From NCBI GenBank assembly GCA_946491665.1, contig CAMLYL010000007.1, positions 1 to 61,340 on the forward strand: DNA of 61,340 nucleotides. The letters are read 5' to 3'. The position numbers were made by a program, and so were the translations under genes. The notes beneath the pieces are model-generated. The model searched no databases and was not told the origin of the DNA. It saw nothing but the letters and a program-made list of their open reading frames with translations. The number at the start of each line of letters is the position of its first letter. The first letter of the stretch is position 1. Source of the stretch: an uncultured Lachnospiraceae bacterium. Its GTDB lineage: Bacteria > Bacillota > Clostridia > Lachnospirales > Lachnospiraceae. This document shows positions 46,497 through 53,852 of this stretch, piece by piece.

Positions 46497-47104
46497 AAAA
46501 TGAGATCGCGGCGTATGCTGAGATGAGCGATGCGCAGTTGATTCAGATGTTCCGCCGGGGAGAAGCTCCGGTAATCGACTATCTGATGGAAAAATATAAA
46601 TATCTGGTTCGGAAGAAAGCAAATGCATTGTTTCTGCTGGGCGGAGATTCTGAGGACCTGATTCAGGAGGGTATGATCGGGCTGTTCAAAGCGATCCGGG
46701 ATTACGATGAGGAAGAGAGCAGTTTTTTTTCCTTTGCGGAGTTGTGTATTAACAGACAGCTTTACACGGCAATCGAAGCGGCAGCCCGAAAAAAGCACAG
46801 ACCGTTGAACTCTTATGTTTCTCTTTCCGGCGCCGGAGCAGAGGGGGAGAATGCGGCTTTTCAGGGGGAGCTTGCCGCCAATGATCTGAATCCGGAACAG
46901 ATGGTAATAGACAGGGAGAACATGGAAGATGTGCTGGAGCGGATCAGAGCCAGTCTGAGCCGTATGGAAAAGCGGGTATTTGAATATTATCTGGAGGGGA
47001 TGAATTACCGGCAGATTGCTGCCATAATGGGGAAATCGGAAAAATCCGTGGATAATTCTCTGCAGCGCATTAAGCAGAAAGCCCAGAGGCTTCTGCAGAT
47101 ATAA
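46493..47104 (+). CDS. sigH: RNA polymerase sigma factor SigH (Spo0H)
   Basis: 203-residue sigma-70 family factor of the stationary-phase and early-sporulation type. Region 2 is seen in DSEDLIQEGMIGLFKAIRDYD and the SFFSFAELCINRQLYTAI helix; region 4 in MNYRQIAAIMGKSEKSVDNSLQRIKQK. Position directly after rlmB is the conserved place of sigH. The ATG overlaps the rlmB stop by 4 bases. Its presence supports a spore-forming ancestry. Confidence 0.92.
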   Translation: MKNEIAAYAEMSDAQLIQMFRRGEAPVIDYLMEKYKYLVRKKANALFLLGGDSEDLIQEGMIGLFKAIRDYDEEESSFFSFAELCINRQLYTAIEAAARKKHRPLNSYVSLSGAGAEGENAAFQGELAANDLNPEQMVIDRENMEDVLERIRASLSRMEKRVFEYYLEGMNYRQIAAIMGKSEKSVDNSLQRIKQKAQRLLQI

Positions 47105-47141
47105 GGATGTGCGGCGCTGCGGAAGAAAGACGAGGAAACTT

Positions 47142-47825
47142 ATGATAGGAACAATAGTAAATACCTGTACCATACTTGCGGGAACGCTCATCGGAAGTAT
47201 TCTGAAACGCGGTTTAAAGGCAAAGTTTCAGGATGCGCTGTTCGTTGCCTGCGGCCTGGCGGCGCTTTTTGTGGGCGTTAACGCAGTGGTCAGTCATATG
47301 CCGGACAGTAAATATCCGGTTCTTTTTATTGTCAGTCTGGCTGTTGGCAGTCTGGTGGGAACAGCTCTTGATATAGACCGTCGTTTTCAGACTCTGGTCA
47401 ATAAGCATTCAAAATCGAATCTGGGGCAGGGACTGTCTACGGGCATCCTTCTGTATTGTATCGGAAGTCTGTCTATTATGGGGCCGGTTATGGCGGCTCT
47501 GTACGGGGATCACACCTTTTTGTTTACCAACGCGACGCTGGATTTGATCACATCTATGGTGCTGGCATCTACTTACGGAATCGGAATGGCGCTGGCGGCG
47601 CCGGTACTGTTTTGCTGGCAGGGTGCAATCTATCTGATTGCCAGATATGCTTCAGAGACACTGATTTCCGATGATCTGGTCTGCGAACTGTGCATAGTGG
47701 GAGGGATTCTCATCGCCAGCTCGGGACTGAGCATTTTAAAGATCAGGGATCTGAAGACGCTGAATATGCTTCCGTCTCTGGCGGTGCCCATTGTGTTTTT
47801 TATCATAAAAGGAATTGCTGCATAA
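47142..47825 (+). CDS. DUF554 membrane protein
   Basis: 227 residues, about seven hydrophobic helices. Family features: the opening MIGTIVNTCTILAGTLIGSIL, FVGVNAVV, and the second-half repeat FTNATLDLITSMVLASTYGIGM. ATG 47142 is supported by GAGGAAA; the earlier GTG has no ribosome binding site. It lies 37 bases after sigH and may share its transcript. DUF554 proteins are thought to be transporters, but no substrate is established. Confidence 0.85.
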   Translation: MIGTIVNTCTILAGTLIGSILKRGLKAKFQDALFVACGLAALFVGVNAVVSHMPDSKYPVLFIVSLAVGSLVGTALDIDRRFQTLVNKHSKSNLGQGLSTGILLYCIGSLSIMGPVMAALYGDHTFLFTNATLDLITSMVLASTYGIGMALAAPVLFCWQGAIYLIARYASETLISDDLVCELCIVGGILIASSGLSILKIRDLKTLNMLPSLAVPIVFFIIKGIAA

Positions 47826-47861
47826 TAAGTATGACATGATTTCAGAACCGGAGGAAAATGT

Positions 47862-48833
47862 ATGACACAGAAGAAAATATTTTCAACCATAGGCTGGGCC
47901 TATTTCTGGCTTGCGACCATTGCGCTGGGAATCAGTTATATACTGGCATTTGTGCTGGTGACAGCGGCTCCCAGAATTTATTATCTTTCTCTGATGAACT
48001 GGGTTATTTCTCTCGGACCTATGTATCTGATTGGAATGCCTGTGTGTGCCAGAGTAATGAACAGTCTTCCTAAAATGGAGCTTTTTCAGAAAAAAATAAC
48101 TTTTGGCAGATGGTGTTCCATTTTCTGTATCTGTATCTGCGTGATGTATGCGGGAAACATTATCGGGAACGTAGTTACAACGATGCTTGGGGAAAATACT
48201 TCATTGAACATGGATTTTGACCTGCAGAATCTGATGCTGACAGATAATCTGCTTTATGTTTTCCTGTTCAGTGTGCTTCTGGCGCCTGTACTGGAAGAGT
48301 TATTTTTCCGGAAAATCCTCATTGACCGGGCTATTGTATTTGGCGATAAGACGGCTGTTCTTTTGTCGGGACTGATGTTCGGGCTGTTTCATGGAAATCT
48401 GTATCAGGCGTTTTATGCCTTTGGCGTGGGCTGTGTGCTGGCTTACGTATACATCCGGACGGGAAAGATCCAGTACTGTATTTCCCTTCACATGGCGGTC
48501 AACTTTTTCGGAGGATTTCTCAGCACCCTGATCCTGCGGAATCTGGATTTATCCGCTCTGTTGTCGGAAAATCTGTATAATGCAGATATGCTGTCCGGGT
48601 ATATGCTGGGGCATCTGGGGGCTCTGGCGGCATATGGCTTTTATATTATCTGTGCCCTGGTTCTGGGAATCATCGGCCTTGTAAAACTGCTGACATCCAT
48701 CCGGCATCTGCGGTTTAATCCGGGAGAATACAGTGCTCCTTCGCAGAAAATGGCAGGATACCTGTTTAAAAATGTGGGAATGTGGATGTTTTTCGGGGTA
48801 TGTATTTTTGAGTTTGTGCTGAGCATGATCTAA
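47862..48833 (+). CDS. CPBP-family intramembrane protease
   Basis: 323-residue polytopic membrane protein with about eight helices. The CPBP/Abi motifs are intact: LEELFFRKIL with the EExxxR glutamates, MFGLFHGNLYQ with the FxxxH-type His, and SLHMAVNF. Such proteases cut peptides inside the membrane, for example in bacteriocin immunity or envelope signalling. GGAGG lies before the ATG. No bacteriocin gene is visible nearby. Confidence 0.87.
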   Translation: MTQKKIFSTIGWAYFWLATIALGISYILAFVLVTAAPRIYYLSLMNWVISLGPMYLIGMPVCARVMNSLPKMELFQKKITFGRWCSIFCICICVMYAGNIIGNVVTTMLGENTSLNMDFDLQNLMLTDNLLYVFLFSVLLAPVLEELFFRKILIDRAIVFGDKTAVLLSGLMFGLFHGNLYQAFYAFGVGCVLAYVYIRTGKIQYCISLHMAVNFFGGFLSTLILRNLDLSALLSENLYNADMLSGYMLGHLGALAAYGFYIICALVLGIIGLVKLLTSIRHLRFNPGEYSAPSQKMAGYLFKNVGMWMFFGVCIFEFVLSMI

Positions 48834-48840
48834 TACGTAC

Positions 48841-48879
48841 ACTTAGTGAATGCAAGCGCAGCGAAGCATGAACTTAGTG
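48841..48879 (+). repeat. short direct repeat ACTTAGTG
   Basis: ACTTAGTG occurs at 48841-48848 and 48872-48879, flanking a 23-base segment with GCAAGCGCAGCGAAGC. It stands at the left edge of a decayed region and may mark a rearrangement or a dispersed repeat of this genome. Confidence 0.4.
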
Positions 48880-48980
48880 GAAGTAATGCTGTGTATCATT
48901 TCAGATTTTTAGAAAGAGGAGAAGAATATGGAGCAATTTTCCTCTTTGGAAATATCTGCGGTCTGCAGTCGCTGTTCAGC

Positions 48981-49269
48981 CAGAGCCGCAGGACGTTTGG
49001 AGCATTGATCGCATTGACAGATGTTTCTGTTCTATCTGCTGATGCTGTCCGACGCTATATAGACAAAGATCATTTTCTGTGTTCGTACGCCAGCTTTAAT
49101 GAATGTCCTGGCAGAGTTCGGATCAGACCGTGTTTTGTTTGCTACAGATTTTTCTTTTGAAGAAATCAGCGATGCCTGTGAGTGGTTTGATCATTGCCCG
49201 ATTGGAGAGGAAGACCGGTATAAAATAGGACGGTCAAATTCTGAAAAGCTTTTTAAACTGGAATTGTAA
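48981..49269 (+). pseudogene. remnant of an amidohydrolase gene
   Basis: The last ~68 codons (49063-49269) read TPALMNVLAEFGSDRVLFATD and continue through EEISDACEWFD and EEDRYKIGRSNSEKLFKL to a stop, the C-terminus of amidohydrolase-2 family (aminocarboxymuconate-semialdehyde/2,3-dihydroxybenzoate decarboxylase-like) enzymes. Just upstream the match continues in a different frame (YIDKDHFLCSYASF) and then fades (IDRID near 49000). The first ~230 residues are absent. It is a frameshifted, truncated relic. The rest of 48880-48980 shows nothing further. Confidence 0.75.
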
Positions 49270-49320
49270 TTCAGAAACGGAACAAGTGGCTGGAAGAAAT
49301 ATATAATTGAAATGTGATAA

Positions 49321-49355
49321 AAAACGGGGACCGGAAATCCGGCGCCCCGTTTTTG
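49321..49355. terminator. bidirectional terminator
   Basis: AAAACGGGG..CCGG pairs with CCGG..CCCCGTTTT around a 4-nt loop, T-rich on both strands. It ends the LVIVD gene (minus) and the amidohydrolase remnant (plus). Confidence 0.82.
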
Positions 49356-49367
49356 AATGCAGTAAAA

Positions 49368-50765
49368 TTACATGTCGATGGTCTTCTTTAAGATATAGAA
49401 TCCGTCGTCAAAGCAGGTTACATAGATATATCCTCTGTCGTCAACGCAGCAGTCCTCTGTCATTGCGTTTCTCGGGCCCGGCAGACCGGGGAAGAAGGAC
49501 TCTTCATTGGTCTTGTTGGGGTTGGGCGGGATAAAGTATGCAAGCTCTTTGATATAATACTGGTCAGATACATCAAAGATCCGCAGGCCCGCTGCGAAGT
49601 AGCAGCAGTAAACCAGATCGCCTCTCTGCTCCAGCCAGGGCTTATTGCTCATAGGCTCATGCAGGTTGTGGGGGCCGAAAGGTCCCTGGCACTCCAGGTT
49701 CATTACGTTGAAGTTCGGGTAAGGGAAGTCTTCGGGAACCTCCGGATACGGGAACTCTGCAACCAGAGTAGGTTTTGTGGGATCGCTGATGTCAACCATG
49801 TGAAGGTTGTTCATGGCCTGTGCCTCTTTGATGGATCCCTTCGGGAAGAACTGGAATCTCTCGCCCTCGTTTGTTACAACGACCAGGTCGCGTCCCGGCA
49901 GCGGAAGCGCAGTGTGGGTACGTGCGCCTGCCAGATGACTGGAGAAGGCGGGCATGAATTTCAGGTTGCCCAGGCATTTCGGTCTGGTAACATCTGTGGT
50001 ATCCAGTACATAGAGACCGTCTCCGCAGTAACCGCATACCATGATTCCGTCATCGCGGCGGAATGGCGGTCCGTGCATCCATCCCTTGTCCATGAAGGAA
50101 GGAACATGAGGTGCGGAATGATCTACTGTTCTGCCGGGATAACCGTCCACAAACTGTTCCGGAGACCACCAGTTTCCGACTTCCTTCGGATTGGCCGGAT
50201 CAGAGATATCCACGATACGCATAATCATTCCCTCAAAGCGCTCTGCTTCGCAGGAAAGATAGCAGTAAGGACCTCCGTTGTACATGAAGCGGTGAACTCC
50301 GATAGAGTTGGGAACACCGCAGTCCCAGTAGCCCAGGAACTTCGGGTTCTCGGGATCTTCTTTCAGGGAGTAGATATAAATACCTGTCAGGGATTTTACC
50401 GGCTTTCCGTCGCCCTGATCTACCAGAGCATCCGGACCGGAGCCTGCAGTCATGGCGCAGATCAGCTTATCCTCCGCAACCTGAACTTTTGAAATGGTGG
50501 TTGTGGGGTACTCGTCAGGATCGCACGCGAACATTCTGTTCACGAATCTGGGGTTTTCAGGATCCGTTACTTCCGCGATTACAACGCTGGCGCCCTTGAT
50601 TCCGCCGAAGCCGGAACCGTAGATGTAGTATTTTCCTTCTGCTGTCTTGTAGAGCTGCATCTGAAACGCTGCGCTCTTATTGTCCCAGCCGCAGAAAGAA
50701 AGAACTTCCAGGTTCTTGATGTATCCGTTGTTTCCCGGACCCTTGGCATAAAACTTGTCTGCCAT
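49368..50765 (-). CDS. LVIVD-repeat beta-propeller protein
   Basis: 465 residues without a signal peptide or membrane helix. Repeats of the LVIVD type are spread over the chain: VVIAEVTDPENPRFV, IMRIVDISDPANPKEVGNW, LYVLDTTDVTRPKCLG, LHMVDISDPTKPTLVAEF and LRIFDVSDQYYIKELAYF, which would form propeller blades. His/Cys-rich loops (GPHNLHEP, CGYCGDG) could bind metal. Codons prefer AAC, TAC, ATC and TTC, like the PFOR gene and unlike most neighbours, which suggests high expression; a TTGACC/TACAAT promoter and an AGGAGG site agree. Enzyme or binding role unknown. Confidence 0.82.
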   Translation of the reverse strand: MADKFYAKGPGNNGYIKNLEVLSFCGWDNKSAAFQMQLYKTAEGKYYIYGSGFGGIKGASVVIAEVTDPENPRFVNRMFACDPDEYPTTTISKVQVAEDKLICAMTAGSGPDALVDQGDGKPVKSLTGIYIYSLKEDPENPKFLGYWDCGVPNSIGVHRFMYNGGPYCYLSCEAERFEGMIMRIVDISDPANPKEVGNWWSPEQFVDGYPGRTVDHSAPHVPSFMDKGWMHGPPFRRDDGIMVCGYCGDGLYVLDTTDVTRPKCLGNLKFMPAFSSHLAGARTHTALPLPGRDLVVVTNEGERFQFFPKGSIKEAQAMNNLHMVDISDPTKPTLVAEFPYPEVPEDFPYPNFNVMNLECQGPFGPHNLHEPMSNKPWLEQRGDLVYCCYFAAGLRIFDVSDQYYIKELAYFIPPNPNKTNEESFFPGLPGPRNAMTEDCCVDDRGYIYVTCFDDGFYILKKTIDM

Positions 50766-50799
50766 AGTCAGTATACCTCCTATCTATAAATATGGTTTT

Positions 50800-50828
50800 A
50801 TTGTAAGCCTTTTTGGGGAAAAGGTCAA
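50800..50828 (-). promoter_or_regulatory. promoter of the LVIVD gene
   Basis: Minus strand TTGACC (50828-50823) and TACAAT (50805-50800) with 17-base spacing. Confidence 0.78.
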
Positions 50829-50945
50829 TTCATTTTCGGACAAAATCAGATATAATATATGATATAACTAATATCTGGCTTCCTGCAGCGGCTCTGCAGA
50901 TCCATTGTACGGAGGGAATTTGCCCGCTGTCTGCGCAACTGAATC

Positions 50946-50974
50946 TTGAAGACGGAAATAGAAGGTGGTATAAT
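50946..50974 (+). promoter_or_regulatory. promoter of argS
   Basis: TTGAAG (50946-50951) and TATAAT (50969-50974), spacing 17, with an extended TGG before the -10. Upstream, 50849-50880 holds an AT-rich inverted repeat (CAGATAT/ATATCTG) of unknown meaning. Confidence 0.75.
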
Positions 50975-50985
50975 ACGGACACTGA

Positions 50986-51020
50986 GCAGGACGTGACATA
51001 TGTTTCTGTCCTGCCTTTTT
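50986..51020 (+). terminator. terminator-type hairpin in the argS leader
   Basis: GCAGGAC (50986-50992) pairs with GTCCTGC (51008-51014), followed by CTTTTT. It starts about 5 bases after the predicted transcription start and precedes the argS ribosome binding site, so it may attenuate argS. No T-box core is present. Confidence 0.6.
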
Positions 51021-51062
51021 GATGAATAAGGTTTTTGATCATAATTCTGAAGGGAGTACAGT

Positions 51063-52829
51063 ATGAAGAAACTATTGGACCTGATTTCCATAGAAGTGAC
51101 GAAAGCGTTCGTGGAGAACGGATATGATGAGAAGTATGGAAAGGCGACGCTTTCCAACCGCCCGGATCTCTGCGAGTTTCAGTGCAACGGAGCCATGGCG
51201 GCGGCAAAACAGTATAAAAAAGCGCCGTTTTTAATTGCCGATGAGGTGGCGGGCGCTCTGCAGGGGAACGAGATGTTTTCCGCAGTGGATTCTGTGAAGC
51301 CGGGCTTTCTGAATCTGAAGCTGTCAGAGAAATATCTGGCAGATTATATGAATGAGATGCAGAACAGTGAGAAGCTGGGCGTAGAGACTGTAGGCCACGG
51401 CGAGACGATTATTGTGGACTATGGCGGAGCCAATGTGGCGAAGCCTCTGCATGTGGGACATCTGCGTTCAGCCGTAATCGGTGAGGCTGTCAAGCGGATG
51501 GGACGATTTATGGGGTATCATATGATCGGCGATGTGCATTTGGGAGACTGGGGACTTCAGATGGGTCTCATTATCGAAGAACTCCGGGACCGCAGACCGG
51601 ATCTGGTGTATTTTGACGAAAATTACAGCGGAGAATATCCGGAGGAAGCGCCTTTTACCATCAGTGAGCTGGAGGATATTTATCCGGCGGCCAGCGCAAA
51701 GTCCAAAGTGGATGAGGCTTTTAAGGAGCGGGCGCATCAGGCGACCTTAAAGCTGCAGAATGGCTATGCTCCTTTCCGGGCCATCTGGAAGCATATTATG
51801 CGGGTGTCTGTGGAGGATCTGAAGAAAAACTACGGCAATCTGAAGGTGGAATTCGATCTCTGGAAGGGAGAGAGTGATGCGGATCCTTATATTCCGGGAC
51901 TGATTGCGGATCTGCAGGAGAAAGGGCTGGCATATGAGAGCCAGGGGGCTCTGGTAGTGGACGTTTCAGAAGAAACAGATTCCAAGGAAATTCCTCCCTG
52001 TATTGTAAGAAAGTCTGACGGCGCGGCGCTGTATGCCACTTCTGATCTGGGAACGATTCTGGAGCGGGAAAAGCTGTACGCGCCCATGGAATATATTTAT
52101 ATAACAGACAAGCGTCAGCAGCTTCATTTTACCCAGGTGTTCCGTGTGGCAAAAAAAGCCGGATATGTGAAACCGGAGACCCGGATGATTCACATTGGTT
52201 TCGGCACCATGAACGGGAAAGACGGGAAGCCTTTTAAAACCAGGGACGGCGGAGTGATGCGTCTGGAGCATTTGATTGCGGACATTAACGAGGCCGTATA
52301 TAACCGGATTATGGAGAATCGTGAGATCGGGGAAGAAGAGGCCCGTGAGATTGCGAAGGTTGTCGGGCTGTCAGCTCTGAAATACGGCGATTTATCCAAT
52401 CAGGCTTCCAAGGATTATATTTTTGATATTGACCGATTTGTTTCCTTTGAGGGAAATACAGGGCCGTATATTTTATATACGATTGTGCGGATGAAATCTA
52501 TTCTGAAAAAGTATGCGGAAACCGGGAAAACAGCAGAGGGCAAAGCAATTTTCCCGGCAAAGACTGCGGAAGAAAAGGATCTCATGCTGGAGCTTGCCAA
52601 ATGGAATGATGTAATGGACAATGCTTTTGAAGAGACAGCGCCGCATAAAATCTGTGCCTATATTTTTGATCTGTCCAATGCTTTCAATCGTTTTTACCAT
52701 GGAACGAAGATTCTGGCGGAGGAAGATGAAACTGTTCAGGCGGGATATATCCGTCTGCTGGAGCTTACCAGATCCGTTCTTGAAACCGGTATCGATGTAC
52801 TGGGATTCGAGGCTCCGGATCGGATGTAG
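51063..52829 (+). CDS. argS: arginyl-tRNA synthetase
   Basis: Class I synthetase that charges tRNA-Arg, 588 residues. An N-terminal Add1 domain is followed by the HIGH region KPLHVGHLRSAVIGE (~125-139), the YATSDLGTI and YITDKRQQLHF segments, and a KMSK-equivalent loop GKPFKTRDGGVM; the C-terminal DALR anticodon domain ends with the usual aromatic-poor GFEAPDRM tail. GAAGGGAG precedes the ATG. Control by the short leader hairpin is likely. Confidence 0.96.
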   Translation: MKKLLDLISIEVTKAFVENGYDEKYGKATLSNRPDLCEFQCNGAMAAAKQYKKAPFLIADEVAGALQGNEMFSAVDSVKPGFLNLKLSEKYLADYMNEMQNSEKLGVETVGHGETIIVDYGGANVAKPLHVGHLRSAVIGEAVKRMGRFMGYHMIGDVHLGDWGLQMGLIIEELRDRRPDLVYFDENYSGEYPEEAPFTISELEDIYPAASAKSKVDEAFKERAHQATLKLQNGYAPFRAIWKHIMRVSVEDLKKNYGNLKVEFDLWKGESDADPYIPGLIADLQEKGLAYESQGALVVDVSEETDSKEIPPCIVRKSDGAALYATSDLGTILEREKLYAPMEYIYITDKRQQLHFTQVFRVAKKAGYVKPETRMIHIGFGTMNGKDGKPFKTRDGGVMRLEHLIADINEAVYNRIMENREIGEEEAREIAKVVGLSALKYGDLSNQASKDYIFDIDRFVSFEGNTGPYILYTIVRMKSILKKYAETGKTAEGKAIFPAKTAEEKDLMLELAKWNDVMDNAFEETAPHKICAYIFDLSNAFNRFYHGTKILAEEDETVQAGYIRLLELTRSVLETGIDVLGFEAPDRM

Positions 52830-52856
52830 TTCTGTATTTTGCCGAAAAGAAACTCG

Positions 52857-52899
52857 CCCAGATTCCTGTGTCTGCATCAGGAATCCGGACGGGTTTTTT
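52857..52899 (+). terminator. terminator after argS
   Basis: CCCAGATTCCTG (52857-52868) folds with CAGGAAT..GGG (52878-52893), followed by TTTTTT. Confidence 0.8.
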
Positions 52900-52969
52900 G
52901 TGAGTTTCAGTGGAAAAACACGGTGAATCTGTACAGATGTGTTATCTGGTAATTCACAGAGAAGCAGAA

Positions 52970-53608
52970 TCAGTATCCCAGCTCTTCGCCCACAAGAATT
53001 ATCTTGATTCGTCCTCTGACAGCGCTGCGTCTGGTGATGACTGTCTGGCTGCAGATGCAGTCTTCCCCGAAACAGTCCTGACAGACGCCGGTGATTGCGC
53101 AGGGGGTCTTTTTATCCAGGCGGAGGCAGTTGGGCGGTGTGGCCAGCGCCTTTACCCTTTTCTGAGCATCTTCCAGAGTGGCGGTCACTTTGTTCATGCC
53201 AACGACCAGAATTACGTTTTCAGGTCCGTAAATCAAGGCGGCAACCCGGTTGCCTGTACCGTCGGTGTTTACCAGCTGTCCGTCCATGGAGATTGCGTTG
53301 GTGCTCATAAAGTAACAGTCGCAGGAAAGAGCCTGGTGGTAAATTGCGGCGGTCTCTTCCGGTGTTTTTGCCTGACTTCGATCCAGGAGTGTGATGTCGG
53401 TTCTTGCTTTCAGTGCATCCGTCAGGCCGCATTCATTGATGCTCATGCTTCCGCCGAAAGAGACTGACATGCCCGGCTTTACATAAGACATGGCTTTTTG
53501 TGCAGCCTCTTCTTTAGTTGCGCAGTAGCACCCTTCAAAACCTCTTTTTTCAAATGTTTTCATAATGGTTCTGGCAGCGTTTTCGTAATACTGTTGTTTC
53601 GGTGTCAT
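52970..53608 (-). CDS. LUD-domain protein (LutC/YkgG-like)
   Basis: 212 residues with the LUD fold seen in lactate-utilisation proteins: GMSVSFGGSMSINECGL, YFMSTNAISMDGQLVNTDGTGNRVAALIYGPENVILVVGMNK. A Cys-rich C-terminal segment (CAITGVCQDCFGEDCICSQT) could bind a metal or iron-sulfur centre. LutA and LutB partners are not adjacent, so a role in lactate oxidation is not supported by context. AAGGAAG precedes the ATG on the minus strand. Confidence 0.85.
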   Translation of the reverse strand: MTPKQQYYENAARTIMKTFEKRGFEGCYCATKEEAAQKAMSYVKPGMSVSFGGSMSINECGLTDALKARTDITLLDRSQAKTPEETAAIYHQALSCDCYFMSTNAISMDGQLVNTDGTGNRVAALIYGPENVILVVGMNKVTATLEDAQKRVKALATPPNCLRLDKKTPCAITGVCQDCFGEDCICSQTVITRRSAVRGRIKIILVGEELGY

Positions 53609-53852
53609 AGATGATTCTTCCTTTCTTTCTGAGAATATAGCAGGCCGAAGCCTTCGATCCGACTTTATAACTATAGTAGCACAATTTTCAGAAATAGAAA
53701 AGAAACGGATATTATTTGCCCTGATATCGGATCTCTGCTGTTCCGGATGCCGGTCACGATCAGAACAGGAATGTGATGAGGAAATGGTAACTATTGATTT
53801 TCGGTGAAAAAAATGTAGTATATGAATAAAATTGTGACAGAGGATAGAGAGT

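Noticed and set aside
48846-49160. 104-codon frame starting GTG at 48846
   Set aside because: It crosses the frameshift of the amidohydrolase remnant; only part of it (around YIDKDHF) is old coding sequence.
52910-53467. 185-codon plus-strand frame opposite the LUD gene
   Set aside because: Antisense to a well-supported LUD-domain gene with its own ribosome binding site.
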